Part shown: in pieces, positions 9,772-21,090 of the stretch
How the letters are laid out: every line of letters starts with the position of its first letter
How positions within the stretch are numbered: the first letter of the stretch is position 1
NCBI RefSeq assembly: GCF_900747795.2
Contig: NC_041402.2
Location: forward strand, 183,229,375 to 183,293,374
Length of the DNA stretch: 64,000 nucleotides
Direction of reading: 5' to 3'
Origin: Erpetoichthys calabaricus
Taxonomy: Eukaryota > Chordata > Cladistia > Polypteriformes > Polypteridae
Notes under the pieces: model-generated
The model's database searches: none
Told to the model about the DNA's origin: nothing
Seen by the model: only the letters and a program-made list of their open reading frames with translations
Made by a program: the position numbers and the translations under genes

Positions 9772-12700
9772 AGGGGACAACGTGATCGACGCTACCCAAG
9801 ACACCTTAGGAAGTCACCGCCTTTCTTCTCATTCAGGATGTGCATAGATATTTTCAAAGTGGTAGCCTAGAAGCTTCATTTCAATGTTGGTTAAAACTGT
9901 AAATCCATATTGTTGATTCTTCCTGATCTATATCTGCTTTGACTTGCGTGACTTAACGCTGTTCTGGTTGGTATTGACATGTAATGATGTGGTGAGCTGG
10001 GGTGGAGAGGGGAGTTCAGGGAAAGTGCCAACACTTCATAGCTTTTCTGACCAACATTTTTGCAGTAAGTCCCCCCAATGGAGTCAGATGTGGCCGTCCT
10101 TTTGTTTGTCACTTCAGACGTCTCTATTTAGCATTCGGGCCTCAGATCCGTGAACAGATCGCATATTGACTAGACGGCATTTGCTTGAATCAGTAGAATC
10201 TCAATCGAGCTGATGAATGGGTATGATGATAACGTCCCAACTACATGGGCATTCATATCAATTTCAGGGTCCCACTGGCTTCTCAGATTTGTGTTACCAT
10301 ACAAAACACTGAAAGTAATGTCCTAAAACTCGGTACAGCTTCTAAAAAAAAAAAAAAAAATCCCAAGTCATCGTAAAACGTGCAAGCAATTTCCAAATGT
10401 AATATCTCTGTAAATATCAAACACACTTCTAACATTTAGAAACTGATGGGTCTTAATGTTGATTCTTTTTAATTCAAACATTCACACACCAAAGATGATC
10501 TCCATAAATGGTGGAATAGTGAATGGTGTAGAAGTTTCGCTTGATGGGCATGCAACCAGACCACCAGAGTGATAAAGATAAGACCCCACTAAACATTGTC
10601 ACTATCAGGGCCATTTCAGCACATTTTTGCATTCATCTTATTACCATTGTTGGTTTTGGTTTTCATCTGCTCTCCATTTGCATTATGAACTGAGCAGGGC
10701 TCTACAAACTCTTAGAAGAGGCTTGGCCTTTAAAGTTATCTCCTCAAAAACATGAAGCACACCACAATAAATGCCAGGCTTCCAAAAGCAAAAACACCCA
10801 AAAGGGAGTCAGGCTTTTAAATCTCAAAGAGTGAGAGGGGAACCCTAAACCCCTGGCCCAAAGAGCAAAAGAACAAAGCTTCTTGGGAATATTTCTGGTT
10901 GATTACTCAAGAAAGTTCAATAAAACAGGAGCAAAAATGTTCTGTAAGGTTCACCTACAAGCCAAATATTTAACAAAACCCAGTTTGAAATCTACATATC
11001 AATAACCTAAAACAAATTAAAGAAATACAAATTAAAATGAAATAGAAAATCTTAAAAGAGCAAATACAAAACAAGAATCCAAAAGCAAGAGAAAAACACC
11101 AGAAGAGAACAAATGCTTCGACATTAGTACCGAGATCTCGCAGCTTATGTATAAGGCAGAGGGCCGCCCCCCTTAGGCTAAACATACAAAGACAGTAAGT
11201 AAAACACAAAATGATTAGTAAACAAGACAACACCATTAAGAAATACAAAACAAAAAGAAAGATTATAGAACATTCAATAGCATTAAACACAAAAGAATTT
11301 CTAAAAAAAACAACAAAGTAATCAATAAAAAGTAAAGAAATCCATAACAATTTACTTACTGGTGCTCGCTGTGTCACATGCCTATGACATCATCTGCTGT
11401 GGCCATTGCCCATGTGTTAGACTGTCATGTCCCAAGCAACATTTTTGTATAATTGCCGACTGTGACTTCCCTTTGACCAGTTATGTTCGTCCACAGTGAT
11501 ATCGGAAAGCAAAAGTCAATTCTATCTTTCAAGCAAACTGGAAAAAACCACAAACAGCACAAACAAAAGTCTTAGAAAGATTTTCAATTTGAGGTCTATT
11601 TGCTAACTCGGGTACAAAATAGCCACTAAGATGACCGTTTAACCCCTCACCTCATTGACCCCTTGATGTTGTGACCCTTGAGGCCGTGACCCTGGCAACT
11701 AGGATCTGGGTGACCCTGGCAACTAGGATCTGGGTCCACAAAATGGTGGCCACAGTCACAGAACAAAATAAAATGGTGTCACAGCAAAATACTAGAAAGT
11801 TCTTGAGAAATATGTTAAAACACCAAGTTTGACTTCAAAATCAGAACACCCGAGATTCAGAACCCAGTCAGAATCCATTCATGACAAAGCTCCAAAATGT
11901 ATTTATGAAAAATACCAATCCTAACACGAATGATGGGAAAACGCTAGTGTGTTTATTCAGCCATCCTAAAAGAAAAACAAGTCTAAAACTAAATAAATGT
12001 GTTTGTAGATTGTTTGTTTCAAAATGAAACCTCCATTTGTTGGGTTTTATTTTCTGTAAGAAGGGACCGGGAGCTCTGGACTGATTAGCAGACTCCAGAA
12101 AAATAGTGAAGAGCTTTTTAGTTCTGTTCTTTATTCACTTTTGAAGTACTGGGCCCATAATCAGGGTCCTCTAAATTACGGACCCTGTCAGATTTGTGAC
12201 TTGTATTTGTTAAGTAAGGAAAGAAAAATCTGCATAAAAATAGTTTAAAGTTAAAAGGATAAGGACATGAAACAAAGTTTTTTTTTTTTTTTGGGAAGAC
12301 ACAAAAATCATGATGGAAAAAAAAATATAAAAAAGAGGTCCGAAACGAGGGAAACCTGTTTAGAGCAGTTAGAAAGAATTGTAGTTAGAGAATCAGAGCA
12401 GACGTCCAAAACCAAACTAATCAGGAGAAATGAAAAAAAACAAAACAATTCACGAGGTCACCAATGAAGGTTTGTCTTTGAATCCCAAAACCAGGAGGTG
12501 AGCCTGCTGGCCTGCTGTCTTAAATAGTCTGTAAGTGATGACGTCACATGACACCGACCATGTGACCACAACCAGCATAGCAACCAATAAACAACATGGC
12601 CACTAGCACAAGAAAATGACACGAAATAGTGACACGGACAGCAAAACGACTCACACGATAGCGGTGATGTGACATTATTGTCACAAGTAAAAACTTCAAA

Positions 12701-13010
12701 CTCTCAGAACTCTGTAGAACTTCAAAGTAATGAGATTCACAACAGCATTTATGGTTCAGGGACCTTGATGGAATGAATTTTCTGTTTTTTGACCACAGAT
12801 CACCTTATCTTACAATTCATATAATTTGTTTGTTTCTTTGGATGCATCTTCAAAATTAAATTATGATTCTGCCGGCTTATTGACCTTTTTATTTGTGTTT
12901 GATTTGTCTGTCCAGTGCTATGACTTGCAATTCTTTGGTCATATTCCTTAAACTTGTCTGCAGCTCTGTAACTTGCTGTCATTAATGAGACCAAACATTA
13001 AACAGGCTAG
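9772..13010. other. CFAP77 to BARHL1 intergenic, mostly unassigned
   Basis: Possible CFAP77 3' UTR at first. An A-run lies at about 10344-10360, and the first clear AATAAA I see is at 10766-10771. A perfect 24-bp tandem duplication lies at 11686-11733. The A/T-rich stretches 10970-11380 and 12240-12450 produce meaningless open frames. No gene seen. Confidence 0.35.
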
Positions 13011-13345
13011 GGAACTTGATGGATGGATGGATGGATGAAAGAGTGGAAGGACAGAGAGACAGATGGATAGTTGGATGGACAGACAATGATCACGAATATA
13101 ACTTTAGATGTTTCATTGAGTTGGACCCCACTATGAAACCAACATTAAACAGGCTAGGAAAATGGATAGATGAATGGATGGACATGGGGATGGATGGATG
13201 GACAAGTGGACAGATAGATGGACAGATGGATGGTCAGGTGGATGGATGGATGGACAAGTGGATGGATGGATGGATGCACAAGCGAATGGATGGATGGATG
13301 GATGGACAGGTGGATGGACGTTTCATCAATTTGGACCCGGACACT
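12994..13345. repeat. GATG minisatellite with larger duplicated unit
   Basis: Runs of GATG/GACA-type tetramers (13016-13080, 13160-13320). They are bracketed by a longer duplicated unit: AACATTAAACAGGCTAGG occurs at about 12994 and again at about 13141, and a block with GTTTCAT...TTGGACCC occurs at about 13109 and 13319. So a unit of roughly 150 bp or more was duplicated and the tetramers expanded inside it. Confidence 0.7.
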
Positions 13346-13554
13346 ATACAGAAAGTACCAGTAGATGTTGGAATGCTTATTCATGTAGCTGGTCCAGTCA
13401 ATGATGTCCATAACATTTTGGCTATTTTTCATGTATTTATTTATGTATTTGTGTTCTGGCAGATCTCTTGGTGTTTAACCCCATAGTGACTGTAATGACA
13501 TCATGAATGAGCTGATCCTCACACACCCCACCAGGGGTCAATGTAGAGAACATT

Positions 13555-13910
13555 TTACATTTACATTTATTTGCTTAGCAGATTATTTTATCCAAAGTGA
13601 CTTACAAAAGAGGTCAACACAATCGAGTAAACGTCAGTCTGGGGGACTGTTTGGGAGTGACTGTGACAGGACAAGGTGACAAAACTGACAATCACAAGTA
13701 AAGAGCTCAGAACAAAACACAAGCAAGTTACTCTCCCCTAATTACAAGAACCTAACAAAGCCATTATCAGTTAGACAGAAATTCACCAAACAAAAGGGGG
13801 TCTTCAAATGTTTCTTAAACACACATTTTGAATGGAAGTGGGCAGCTCATTCCACCAACTAGGAGCTACACGTGAAGAAAAGTCATGGATTGAGATGGCA
13901 TCACCAGATG
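13555..13910. repeat. Interspersed repeat of unassigned family
   Basis: Starts ACATTTACATTTATTTGC and TTATCCAAAGTGACTTACAA, wording that recurs in many fish interspersed repeats, and continues to about 13910. No coding capacity. The family is not identified. Confidence 0.4.
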
Positions 13911-14169
13911 TTGTTGTTCATTATCAGAGTTCTGAATGGTGGGCAAGAAGGAGCACAGGACCCCACCAGTGATAAGCGAAACAAATTTTGAGAAATTCAA
14001 TTTGCAGCGAAACTCTGCATTTTGCGTCACAAAAAAATGTGTGCAATGAGGGGTGTTTCACTTCCTGTGAATACCACGCCATCGACTCCAGAAGACAGAT
14101 GGTTCTTTCTTGTGTGGATGCCTTTACCCCACATTTGTCATTTATAATTTAAATAAATAGATTTGGTAA

Positions 14170-14710
14170 TTACTGAAAATGGATGGTCTGGCATCCCAAC
14201 GTGGATGTCATAGAAGGACCCCTAGAGGGGAAACACAGCCCAGCCATGCAGTTCACCAAATAATATCAGGGACAAATAATGGAAGGACCAGAGGAAATGG
14301 CTTTTCATATTCCAGTTCGGACACCTGCAGGGTCACCTGGGAGTTGGAATCCAGAGGGTCGACGCTGTAGGGGTCCTTTGGGTGCCTCCAGAAGGTGCCA
14401 TAGAAGCTGTGCGGTTCCCGTGTGACCTGAAAGTGCTTATGCAGGTTAATGTCTCGATTCTGTGTTCAAGATAAAAGGGAGCCGTCTCACTGCAACACGG
14501 GAAGGAGTTAGACAACGTTTCAGGAGGAGGACGGGAAGGAGATGGACAATGTTGGCGTGATTTTGGATGATTGTTTGGTGGATTAAAGCCTGAAAAGTTA
14601 CGGTTGTCAATGGTTTACTGTTTAATTGAACTTAGAAATGCCTGTCCGATCTGTGTATTGGGGTACCTGAGCACTGGGGCGCCCCCTGCTGGTCACATCT
14701 AGTTACAAAT
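14170..14710 (+). mobile_element. LTR-like fossil, family unassigned
   Basis: Contains a TATA-like box (AAGATAAAAGGGAGCC near 14470) followed by a GGAGGAGGACGGGAAGG leader, the same layout as the block at 3612-4165. No internal region attached. Treated as an old solo-LTR-like remnant, with low certainty about class. Confidence 0.3.
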
Positions 14711-14861
14711 AAATCCCCCCAACTCATTTCCTTCTCACATAGACTTTATGTTCGGTCACCAGACGTGTGTTGTGTTTGTATTGCTATGAGGACACCCACT
14801 TTGCCATTTATCACAGCTATCTTGGCAATCGCAATCCTAAAGATGCATAGATAGATAGATA

Positions 14862-16492
14862 GAGGTCCATAAATATTTGGACAGAGACAACTTTTTTCTA
14901 ATTTTGGTTCTGTACGTTACCACAATGAATTTTAAATGAAACAACTCAGATGCAGTTGAAGTGCAGACTTTCAGCTTTAATTCAGTGGGGTGAACAAAAC
15001 GATTGCTTAAAAATGTGAGGCAACTGAAGCATTTTTCTAACACAATCCCTTCATTTCAGGGGCTCAAAAGTAATTGGACAAATGAAATAACTGGAAAAGA
15101 AATGTTCATTTCTAATACTTGGTTGAAAACCCTTAGCTGGCAATGACAGCCTGAAGTCTTGAACTCCTGGACATCACCAGATGCTGGGTTTCCTCCTTTT
15201 TAATGCTCTGCCAGGCCTTTACTGCAGCGGCTTTCAGTTGCTGTTTGTTTGTGGGCCTTTCTGTCTGAAGTTTAGTCTTCAACAAGTGAAATGCCTGCTC
15301 ACTTGGGTTAAGATCAGGTGACTGACTTGGCCATCTAAGAATTTTCCACTTCTTTGCTTTAATAAACTCCTGGGTTGCTTTGGCTGTATGTTTTGGGTCA
15401 TTGTCCATCTGTATCATGAATCAATTTGACGTCATTTAGCTGGATTTGAGCAGACAGTATGTCTCTGAACACCTCAGAATTCATTCGGCTCCTTCTGTCC
15501 TGTGTCACATCATCAATAAACACTAGTGTCCCAGTGTCACTGGCAGCCATGCACGCCCAAGCCATCACACTGCCTCCACCGTGTTTTACAGATGATGTGC
15601 TATGCTTTAGATAATGAGCTGTTCCACGCCTTCTCCATACTTTTTTCTTGCCATCATTCTGGTAGAGGTTGATCTTGGTTTCATCTGTCCAAAGAATGTT
15701 TTTCCAGAACTGTGCTGGCTTTTTGAGATGTTCTTTAGCAAAGTCCAATCTAGCCTTTCTATTCTTGAGGCTTATGAGTGGCTTGCACCTTGCATTGCTC
15801 CCTCTTTATTTACTTTCATGGAGTCTCCTCTTGATGATAGACTTGGGTATCGATACGCCGACCCCCTGGAGAGTGTTGTTCACTTGGTTGGCTGTTGTGA
15901 AGGGGTTTCTCTTCACCATGGAAATGATTCTGCAATCATCCACCACTGTTGTCTTCCGTGGACGTCCAGGTCTTTTTGCGTTGCCGAGTTCACCAGTGCT
16001 TGCTTTCTTTCTCAGGATGTACCAAACTGTAGATTTTGCCACTCGTAATATTGGAGCAATTTCTCGGATGGGTTTTTTCTGTTTTCGCAGCTTAAGGATG
16101 GCTTCTTTCACCCGCATGGAGAGCTCCTTTGACTGCATGTTGTCTGTTCACAGCAAAATCTTCCACATGCAAGCACCACACCTCAAATCAACTCCAGGCC
16201 TTTTATCTGCTTAATTGATAATGACATAACGACGGACTTGTCCACACCTGCCCATGAAATAGCCAAAGAGTCAATTGTCCAATTACTTTTGAGCCCCTGA
16301 AATGAAGGGATTGTGTTACAAAAATGCTTTAGTTGCCTCACATTTTTATGCAAACGTTTTGTTCACCCCACTGAATTAAAGCTGAAAGTCTGCACTTCAA
16401 CTGCATCTGAGTTGTTTCATTTAAAATTCATTGTGGTAATGTACAGAACCAAAATGAGAAAAAAGTTGTCTCTGTCCAAATATTTATGGACT
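14862..16492 (-). mobile_element. Tc1-like DNA transposon, young, inserted in a GATA array
   Basis: Inverted repeats of about 210 bp (left from GGTCCATAAATATTTGGACA, right ending in its complement before TTAACGATAG) are nearly identical. GATA repeats continue outside both ends, so it landed in a GATA tract, whose TA steps suit Tc1. The minus strand carries a full transposase length: HTH part starting MQSKELSMRVKEAILKLRKQ at 16138, the hook [37 protein letters not shown] and SPDLNPSEQ. Only one in-frame stop (a Lys-stop-Arg-Gly, near 15820) and one frameshift (near 15400-15417) break it, so decay is recent. The third acidic residue (E of LNPSEQ) is present, as in DD34E enzymes. Confidence 0.93.
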
Positions 16493-16496
16493 TAAC

Positions 16497-16560
<64 letters not shown>

Positions 16561-16618
16561 TGAAAGGCACTATATAAAGGACAGATAGATAGATATTATT
16601 TCTACAGTATATTTATAT
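16493..16618 (+). repeat. GATA array with retroposon tail
   Basis: A pure (GATA)n run to 16560, then ATGAAAGGCACTATATAAAGG, a short GATAG run, and TATTTCTACAGTATATTTATAT. The last part matches 35755-35775. The same short tail recurs next to most GATA arrays in the window. Confidence 0.85.
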
Positions 16619-17237
16619 CAGTGTTTCCCAAACTCGGTCCTGTGGTTTTCGTTCCTGTCAGCTTCTGTTGTAAATTGGACTCCTGGACTAATTAAGTGAT
16701 GTGTTATTTCCCAAGTTCTGTGTTTTGGGAACAATATAGAAATTAGAAAACTAAGTTTGGTAAATATATATATATATTAAAATGTACCAAGCAGTTATAT
16801 GGGGATGATGTATTTTTTTCTTTTTAACAATGTTTTCATCTTGATTTTCATTCTACTTTTCCAGGTGTTCTAATTGTTTAATTAATCCATTAGTTATAAT
16901 TAGTGGGCCTGATGCTAAAGTACTGGCAGCCTTTCATGATGCAGTGTCGTTTGCCTGGCTGTCTGCTCTGCTCGCTTTTAATTGTCATCAATAAGATACA
17001 ACGAAGGGGAAAAACTGCACAGAGAAAGGGCAAAATATAATGAAATCAATAAAAGAGAGTTCAGCATTTAAATCTATAGCAAAAGCAGAAATATTTCTAA
17101 TATGGAATAAAAGAAAAAAAATCCCAGCTAATTAAATGAGATCAGTGTTATCAGGTGTTGCCACTGATTAGGAATCTGGTTGGAACAAAAGCCCGTAGCC
17201 ACAGTGGACCCCCCAGGACCGAGGTTGGGAAACACTG
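16619..17237. mobile_element. hAT-like non-autonomous DNA transposon
   Basis: Inverted ends CAGTGTTTCCCAAACTCGG (left) and, reversed, CAGTGTTTCCCAACCTCGG (right), with further pairing inward. The flanking octamers ATTTATAT (16611-16618) and ACATGTAT (17238-17245) agree at 5 of 8 positions. A related sequence without the element occurs at 35755-35800, where TTTATAT runs directly into TACTAG, so the boundaries are fixed independently. No coding region. Internal sequence is A/T-rich. Confidence 0.8.
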
Positions 17238-17759
17238 ACATGTATTACTAAGAATTTTGCCCTGCATGTTCTCCACGTGTTGCTCGTTTTCTTTCTCCAT
17301 CACAAGGACTTTCACGTTAAGCTCAACTAGAAGAGTGCGACATCCACAACGTATCACACCGCAGTGCATCGGGACCCTATTTATTTTATTTTATTTTTAT
17401 TTATTTTGTCCCCCATTATTATAAAGAAGGTGCTTAGCTGTAAACTGCAATGGGATGCCGCGTGGGTCATTCTTTGATTCGCGTTCAGGGCCCTTTATGA
17501 AGTCAGCACGGGTAGACTCCTCCATGTGTGTATTTTTAATTAATACTTTAATATTCAGTGATTATGGATTTGAGCTCTAATTACTCACATCGCAGTAACT
17601 TTCAGATTCTACTTGAGGCGCTCTGCACTTATCATATCGTCTAGCATCAGGCCTGTCATTATCATACGATTTTTAAAAAGTCTTTTCAGAGTCTTTGAAA
17701 ACTTATTTCACCAAAACTATTAAAAGTCTCCTCGCTCAGGTGTGTTAGCTCAAAACATC
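17238..17759. other. Repeat flank, otherwise unassigned
   Basis: 17245-17330 (GCCCTGCATGTTCTCCACGT, then TTTCTTTCTCCATCACAA) belongs to an interspersed repeat also seen at 30140-30215 and 35775-35845. From 17380 the sequence is unassigned. Confidence 0.45.
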
Positions 17760-18300
17760 CAGCGCAGATATTAAAAAAAAAACTGGCGGAGCAGGCGGTG
17801 CTGCAAGTCAGAGGCCGGCGAGCGGAAACACACAAAAAAAATCCTGACAAGAAAAGACAACGTGGCCGTCGCAAGCGACAAGCAGCGGCCCGCATTAACC
17901 TGCCCTGCTCTCTCAGACGGTCTCTTCTTTTTGTACCTCACAAAGGGCCTCCCGATGTCCTCTGCGTTCTGACAGCTTGCAGCCGCAAAAGCCCCCGGGA
18001 CCCCCAGAGGTCGGCCAAACTCCCTCCTCCTCCGACTGGCCGGGTAGCTATGTGCGCAGCGCCGTCAATCTGCTCGTGTGCACCACCCGGAGTGGAGGGC
18101 GATCGGGGGCTAACTTGAGTCACTTTATTTATCTCAGACCAAGCCCCCCGACCGCCAGCGGAGGCCACGTGATCTGCGTGTCCGTTATGGCTCTCTAACA
18201 AATTTCATTGTGGCGACGGCCGTTTAAAGAGCAAATGGCGCTTACCGACTTTACTCGCCGCTAACAGGAAGCCTCCGCCGTCCAAAAATTGAAATTGATA
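17760..18300. promoter_or_regulatory. Candidate regulatory block 4-5 kb upstream of BARHL1
   Basis: A CpG-containing, repeat-free stretch between transposon-rich flanks. It includes a CACGTG E-box at 18166-18171 and a CAAATTTCATTGTGGCG to CGTTTAAAGAGC segment. All open frames here have a CpG-island-like composition and no splice context. The regulatory role is inferred from complexity and position only. Confidence 0.3.
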
Positions 18301-18647
18301 TTGGACAGCGATGATTTCACAAAAATAGGACCCCCCCCCACACACACACCCCGCCCCACAAAAAAACAAAACTATTCTTTACTGTCTGGAACTGACATCA
18401 ACGGTGAGGATCCGAAAACTCACCTTCGTGAGCTTTCCACCAGAACTGTGTGATCAGATATCACTCGTCGTTTATTATAGCGCCTTTCACAGCCCTCGCC
18501 TTTATTAGACACTTAACACTGTACACAAGAATCAATGGCAACGGAAAAAGGACAATTCAAATAAATTATATATCATGACGATAGCAAACATGGAAAAGTA
18601 AAAATAAAAACAAAAGTAAAATGAACTAAAAAGGAAAAGGAGAACAA
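18301..18647. other. Unassigned, with C-rich and A-rich runs
   Basis: Poly-C (about 18331-18340) and A-rich stretches. No gene or repeat family recognised. Confidence 0.3.
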
Positions 18648-18648
18648 C

Positions 18649-18727
<79 letters not shown>

Positions 18728-18743
18728 GTGAAAGGCACTATAT

Positions 18744-18806
<63 letters not shown>

Positions 18807-18822
18807 GTGAAAGGCACTATAT

Positions 18823-18901
<79 letters not shown>

Positions 18902-18917
18902 GTGAAAGGCACTATAT

Positions 18918-18964
<47 letters not shown>

Positions 18965-18980
18965 GTGAAAGGCACTATAT

Positions 18981-19027
<47 letters not shown>

Positions 19028-19043
19028 GTGAAAGGCACTATAT

Positions 19044-19098
<55 letters not shown>

Positions 19099-19114
19099 GT
19101 GAAAGGCACTATAT

Positions 19115-19167
<53 letters not shown>
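18648..19167 (+). repeat. Composite satellite: (GATA)n plus 17-bp retroposon tail, six units
   Basis: TGTGAAAGGCACTATAT starts at 18727, 18806, 18901, 18964, 19027 and 19098, each followed by a GATA run. The spacings are 79, 95, 63, 63 and 71 bases, all 3 modulo 4, so units differ only by whole GATA repeats. This fits amplification of a tail-plus-microsatellite unit by unequal exchange or slippage. The reverse strand gives a long IYLS repeat frame that is not a protein. Confidence 0.95.
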
Positions 19168-19168
<1 letters not shown>

Positions 19169-19752
19169 CCTGCAGAGGTTTACAAGTCAACGCCCCCTAC
19201 TGGTTACCGTGAACAGTGCGCCTACAGTTAAGAGCTGGGCGGGACATTACGAAGGTTATAAAAGCGAGGGAGACAGTCTGGACTGTAATTGCGGTGTATA
19301 CAAAAAGTTTCATGGAATAATAACATTCCTCATAAAAGGCACTATATGAATTGTAAAGGGTTATTAGAATGGGCGAGCAGCTTCTTTAATTCCCAGTAAA
19401 AATAAATAAATAAATTAAGCTCCTCTTAAGCAACTTCACAAGGATTGTGAGGCCAGCCAAGTGCCTGAGAGCAGCCGTCCAATAGCGCAGCTCACCACGG
19501 AATAGAACTGAATTTAATTGGCTGTCCTCCCACAGAGCAGAGAAGTGCACCCGAGTTGACGTAACTGAATGGATTGGCTTTTAAACACTGAGGTGAGGAG
19601 ATAATTGTAATAAATCTAAAAAGTTACAAGAAAGATGGAGTTTTGCCGGTAAACTCTACAAATGTGCTGCACGGCACGGTTTTCAATTAAAATTATTTTG
19701 TCGGAAATTATAATAATACAAAGAATAATGTTTTGGTTGTGATGATTGTTAT
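19168..19752. other. Unassigned, with a TATA-bearing segment
   Basis: A TTATAAAAGCGAGG box near 19256 and the tail AAAGGCACTATATGAATTG near 19337 suggest the remains of one more repeat. The rest is unassigned. Confidence 0.3.
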
Positions 19753-21090
19753 TTTTATCCATCCATCCATCCATCCATTTCCTTAACCCGCTTATTCCGG
19801 GCAGGGTACTAGAGAAGCTGGATCCTATCAAAGAAAGCACAGGACACAAGGCAGGAACAACACCCGGGCAGGACGTCAGCCCATTGCAGACTCTTAAAAA
19901 TGCTGGTTCTTAAATGGCACTTTATGGTTCTTTACTGGGTTTTTGGTCCCTTACAGAAGTATTGCTAGATAAAGCACTACAGTATTTCATTCTGGGGAGG
20001 TTTCTCTTCTTATGAAGTTGGCTCTATGCTTTTAAAAACTTTGTAATATTTAGAAAAAAATCGAAATATATGGTAGAATATCTACAGAATAATGAGAGAA
20101 CCTGGACTTTTCCTGTGTTATTATTATATGTAACAAGAGCCCTCTTAAAATCAAGAGCCATTGGTTTTTCACAAAGCTGATACCATCCCTTCATGGCTGT
20201 TCAGTGTTTGGAGCCTGTTACAGATCTAAAGGTGTTTCTTGATACCTTCGGGGGTCTGTTGGGATCCAAAAATGGTTCTCCTATGGCATCACTCTAAAGA
20301 ACCACTCTGGCACCTTGATTTTTAAGAGTGAACACAAACACATTAATGTATGAATTATTCTGCGTACACTTCATATTCATGAATTCACACCTGGACATAG
20401 CGCATTGTTATTACTATTATTATTAATATTATTATTTTTGTGTTATCACTGTAACTTCTACAGTGTTACCTTCTAATAATAATCTAATTTAGGGTCGTGG
20501 GGCAGCTGGAGCCAAACAATGAAATCATCAGGCGCAAGGCAAGAATAAAACCCGGGCAGGGCAGCAGTCCATCATAGGGAAATATGAAATTATTATATTA
20601 TATCATCCATCCATTCATTTTCTTAACCCGCTAATCCAGGGCAGGATCGCACGGAGGCTGGAGTCCATCAAAGCAAGCATAGGGCAGGAACAGCAGCTGG
20701 ACAGGGCGCCAGTCTATCAGAGGGTGAACACACACACACACACATATTAATGTCATAATTATTTTGGGTATATATCATATTTGTATATTCACATCTGGAC
20801 AGGCTGCCAGTCCATCACATGGACATTAAATGATATTATTATTAATATTTATCCACCCATTTCCCTAACCCGCTTATCCTGAGCACGGTCTCCGGGCAGC
20901 TGGAGTCTATCAAAGTAAGCATACGACAGGAAGGAACGACCCCTGGGCAGAGCCACAGCCCATCACAGGGTGAACACACACACACACACGCGGATATTAA
21001 TGTATGAATTATTTTGGGTACAGTTCGTATTCATATGTTTACACCTGAACAGTATGCAGTATTATTATTATTATTAATTATTATGACTGC
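19753..21090 (-). repeat. Degenerate tandem array of SINE-tail units
   Basis: Units with the same order recur from about 19753, 20484 (partial), 20604 and 20850: CATCCATTT...AACCCGCTTATCC, then GGCTGGAGTC(T)ATCAAA, a CAGGAAC block, CACACACACA, ATTAATGTATGAATTATT and an ATT-rich run. In minus orientation this is the 3' part of the SINE at 54035 (GGATTGGCTCCAGC, AGCGGGTTGGATAATG, GATGG tail). The first unit is interrupted by the MITE at 19889-20330. Confidence 0.7.
19889..20330. mobile_element. MITE, ACTCTTAAAAAT-ended family
   Basis: Ends are inverted: GACTCTTAAAAAT on the left, ATTTTTAAGAGTG on the right. Subterminal GGTTCTT...AAGAACC sequences pair further in. It interrupts a SINE-tail unit, so it is younger than that array. 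Related, more diverged copies are at 29772, 31166, 35538 and 41051. Confidence 0.75.

Noticed and set aside
13016-13486. 156-codon frame rich in Met, Asp, Gly and Trp
   Set aside because: Direct translation of GATG/GACA minisatellite.
17798-18201. Overlapping frames on both strands in the CpG-rich block
   Set aside because: Open frames on both strands are expected from CpG-rich composition. No homology, and no splice sites fit.
18532-19038. Long minus-strand frames reading IYLSIYLS
   Set aside because: Translation of TATC microsatellite. The same frames appear at every GATA array (40323, 40785, 42674) and have no other coding sign.
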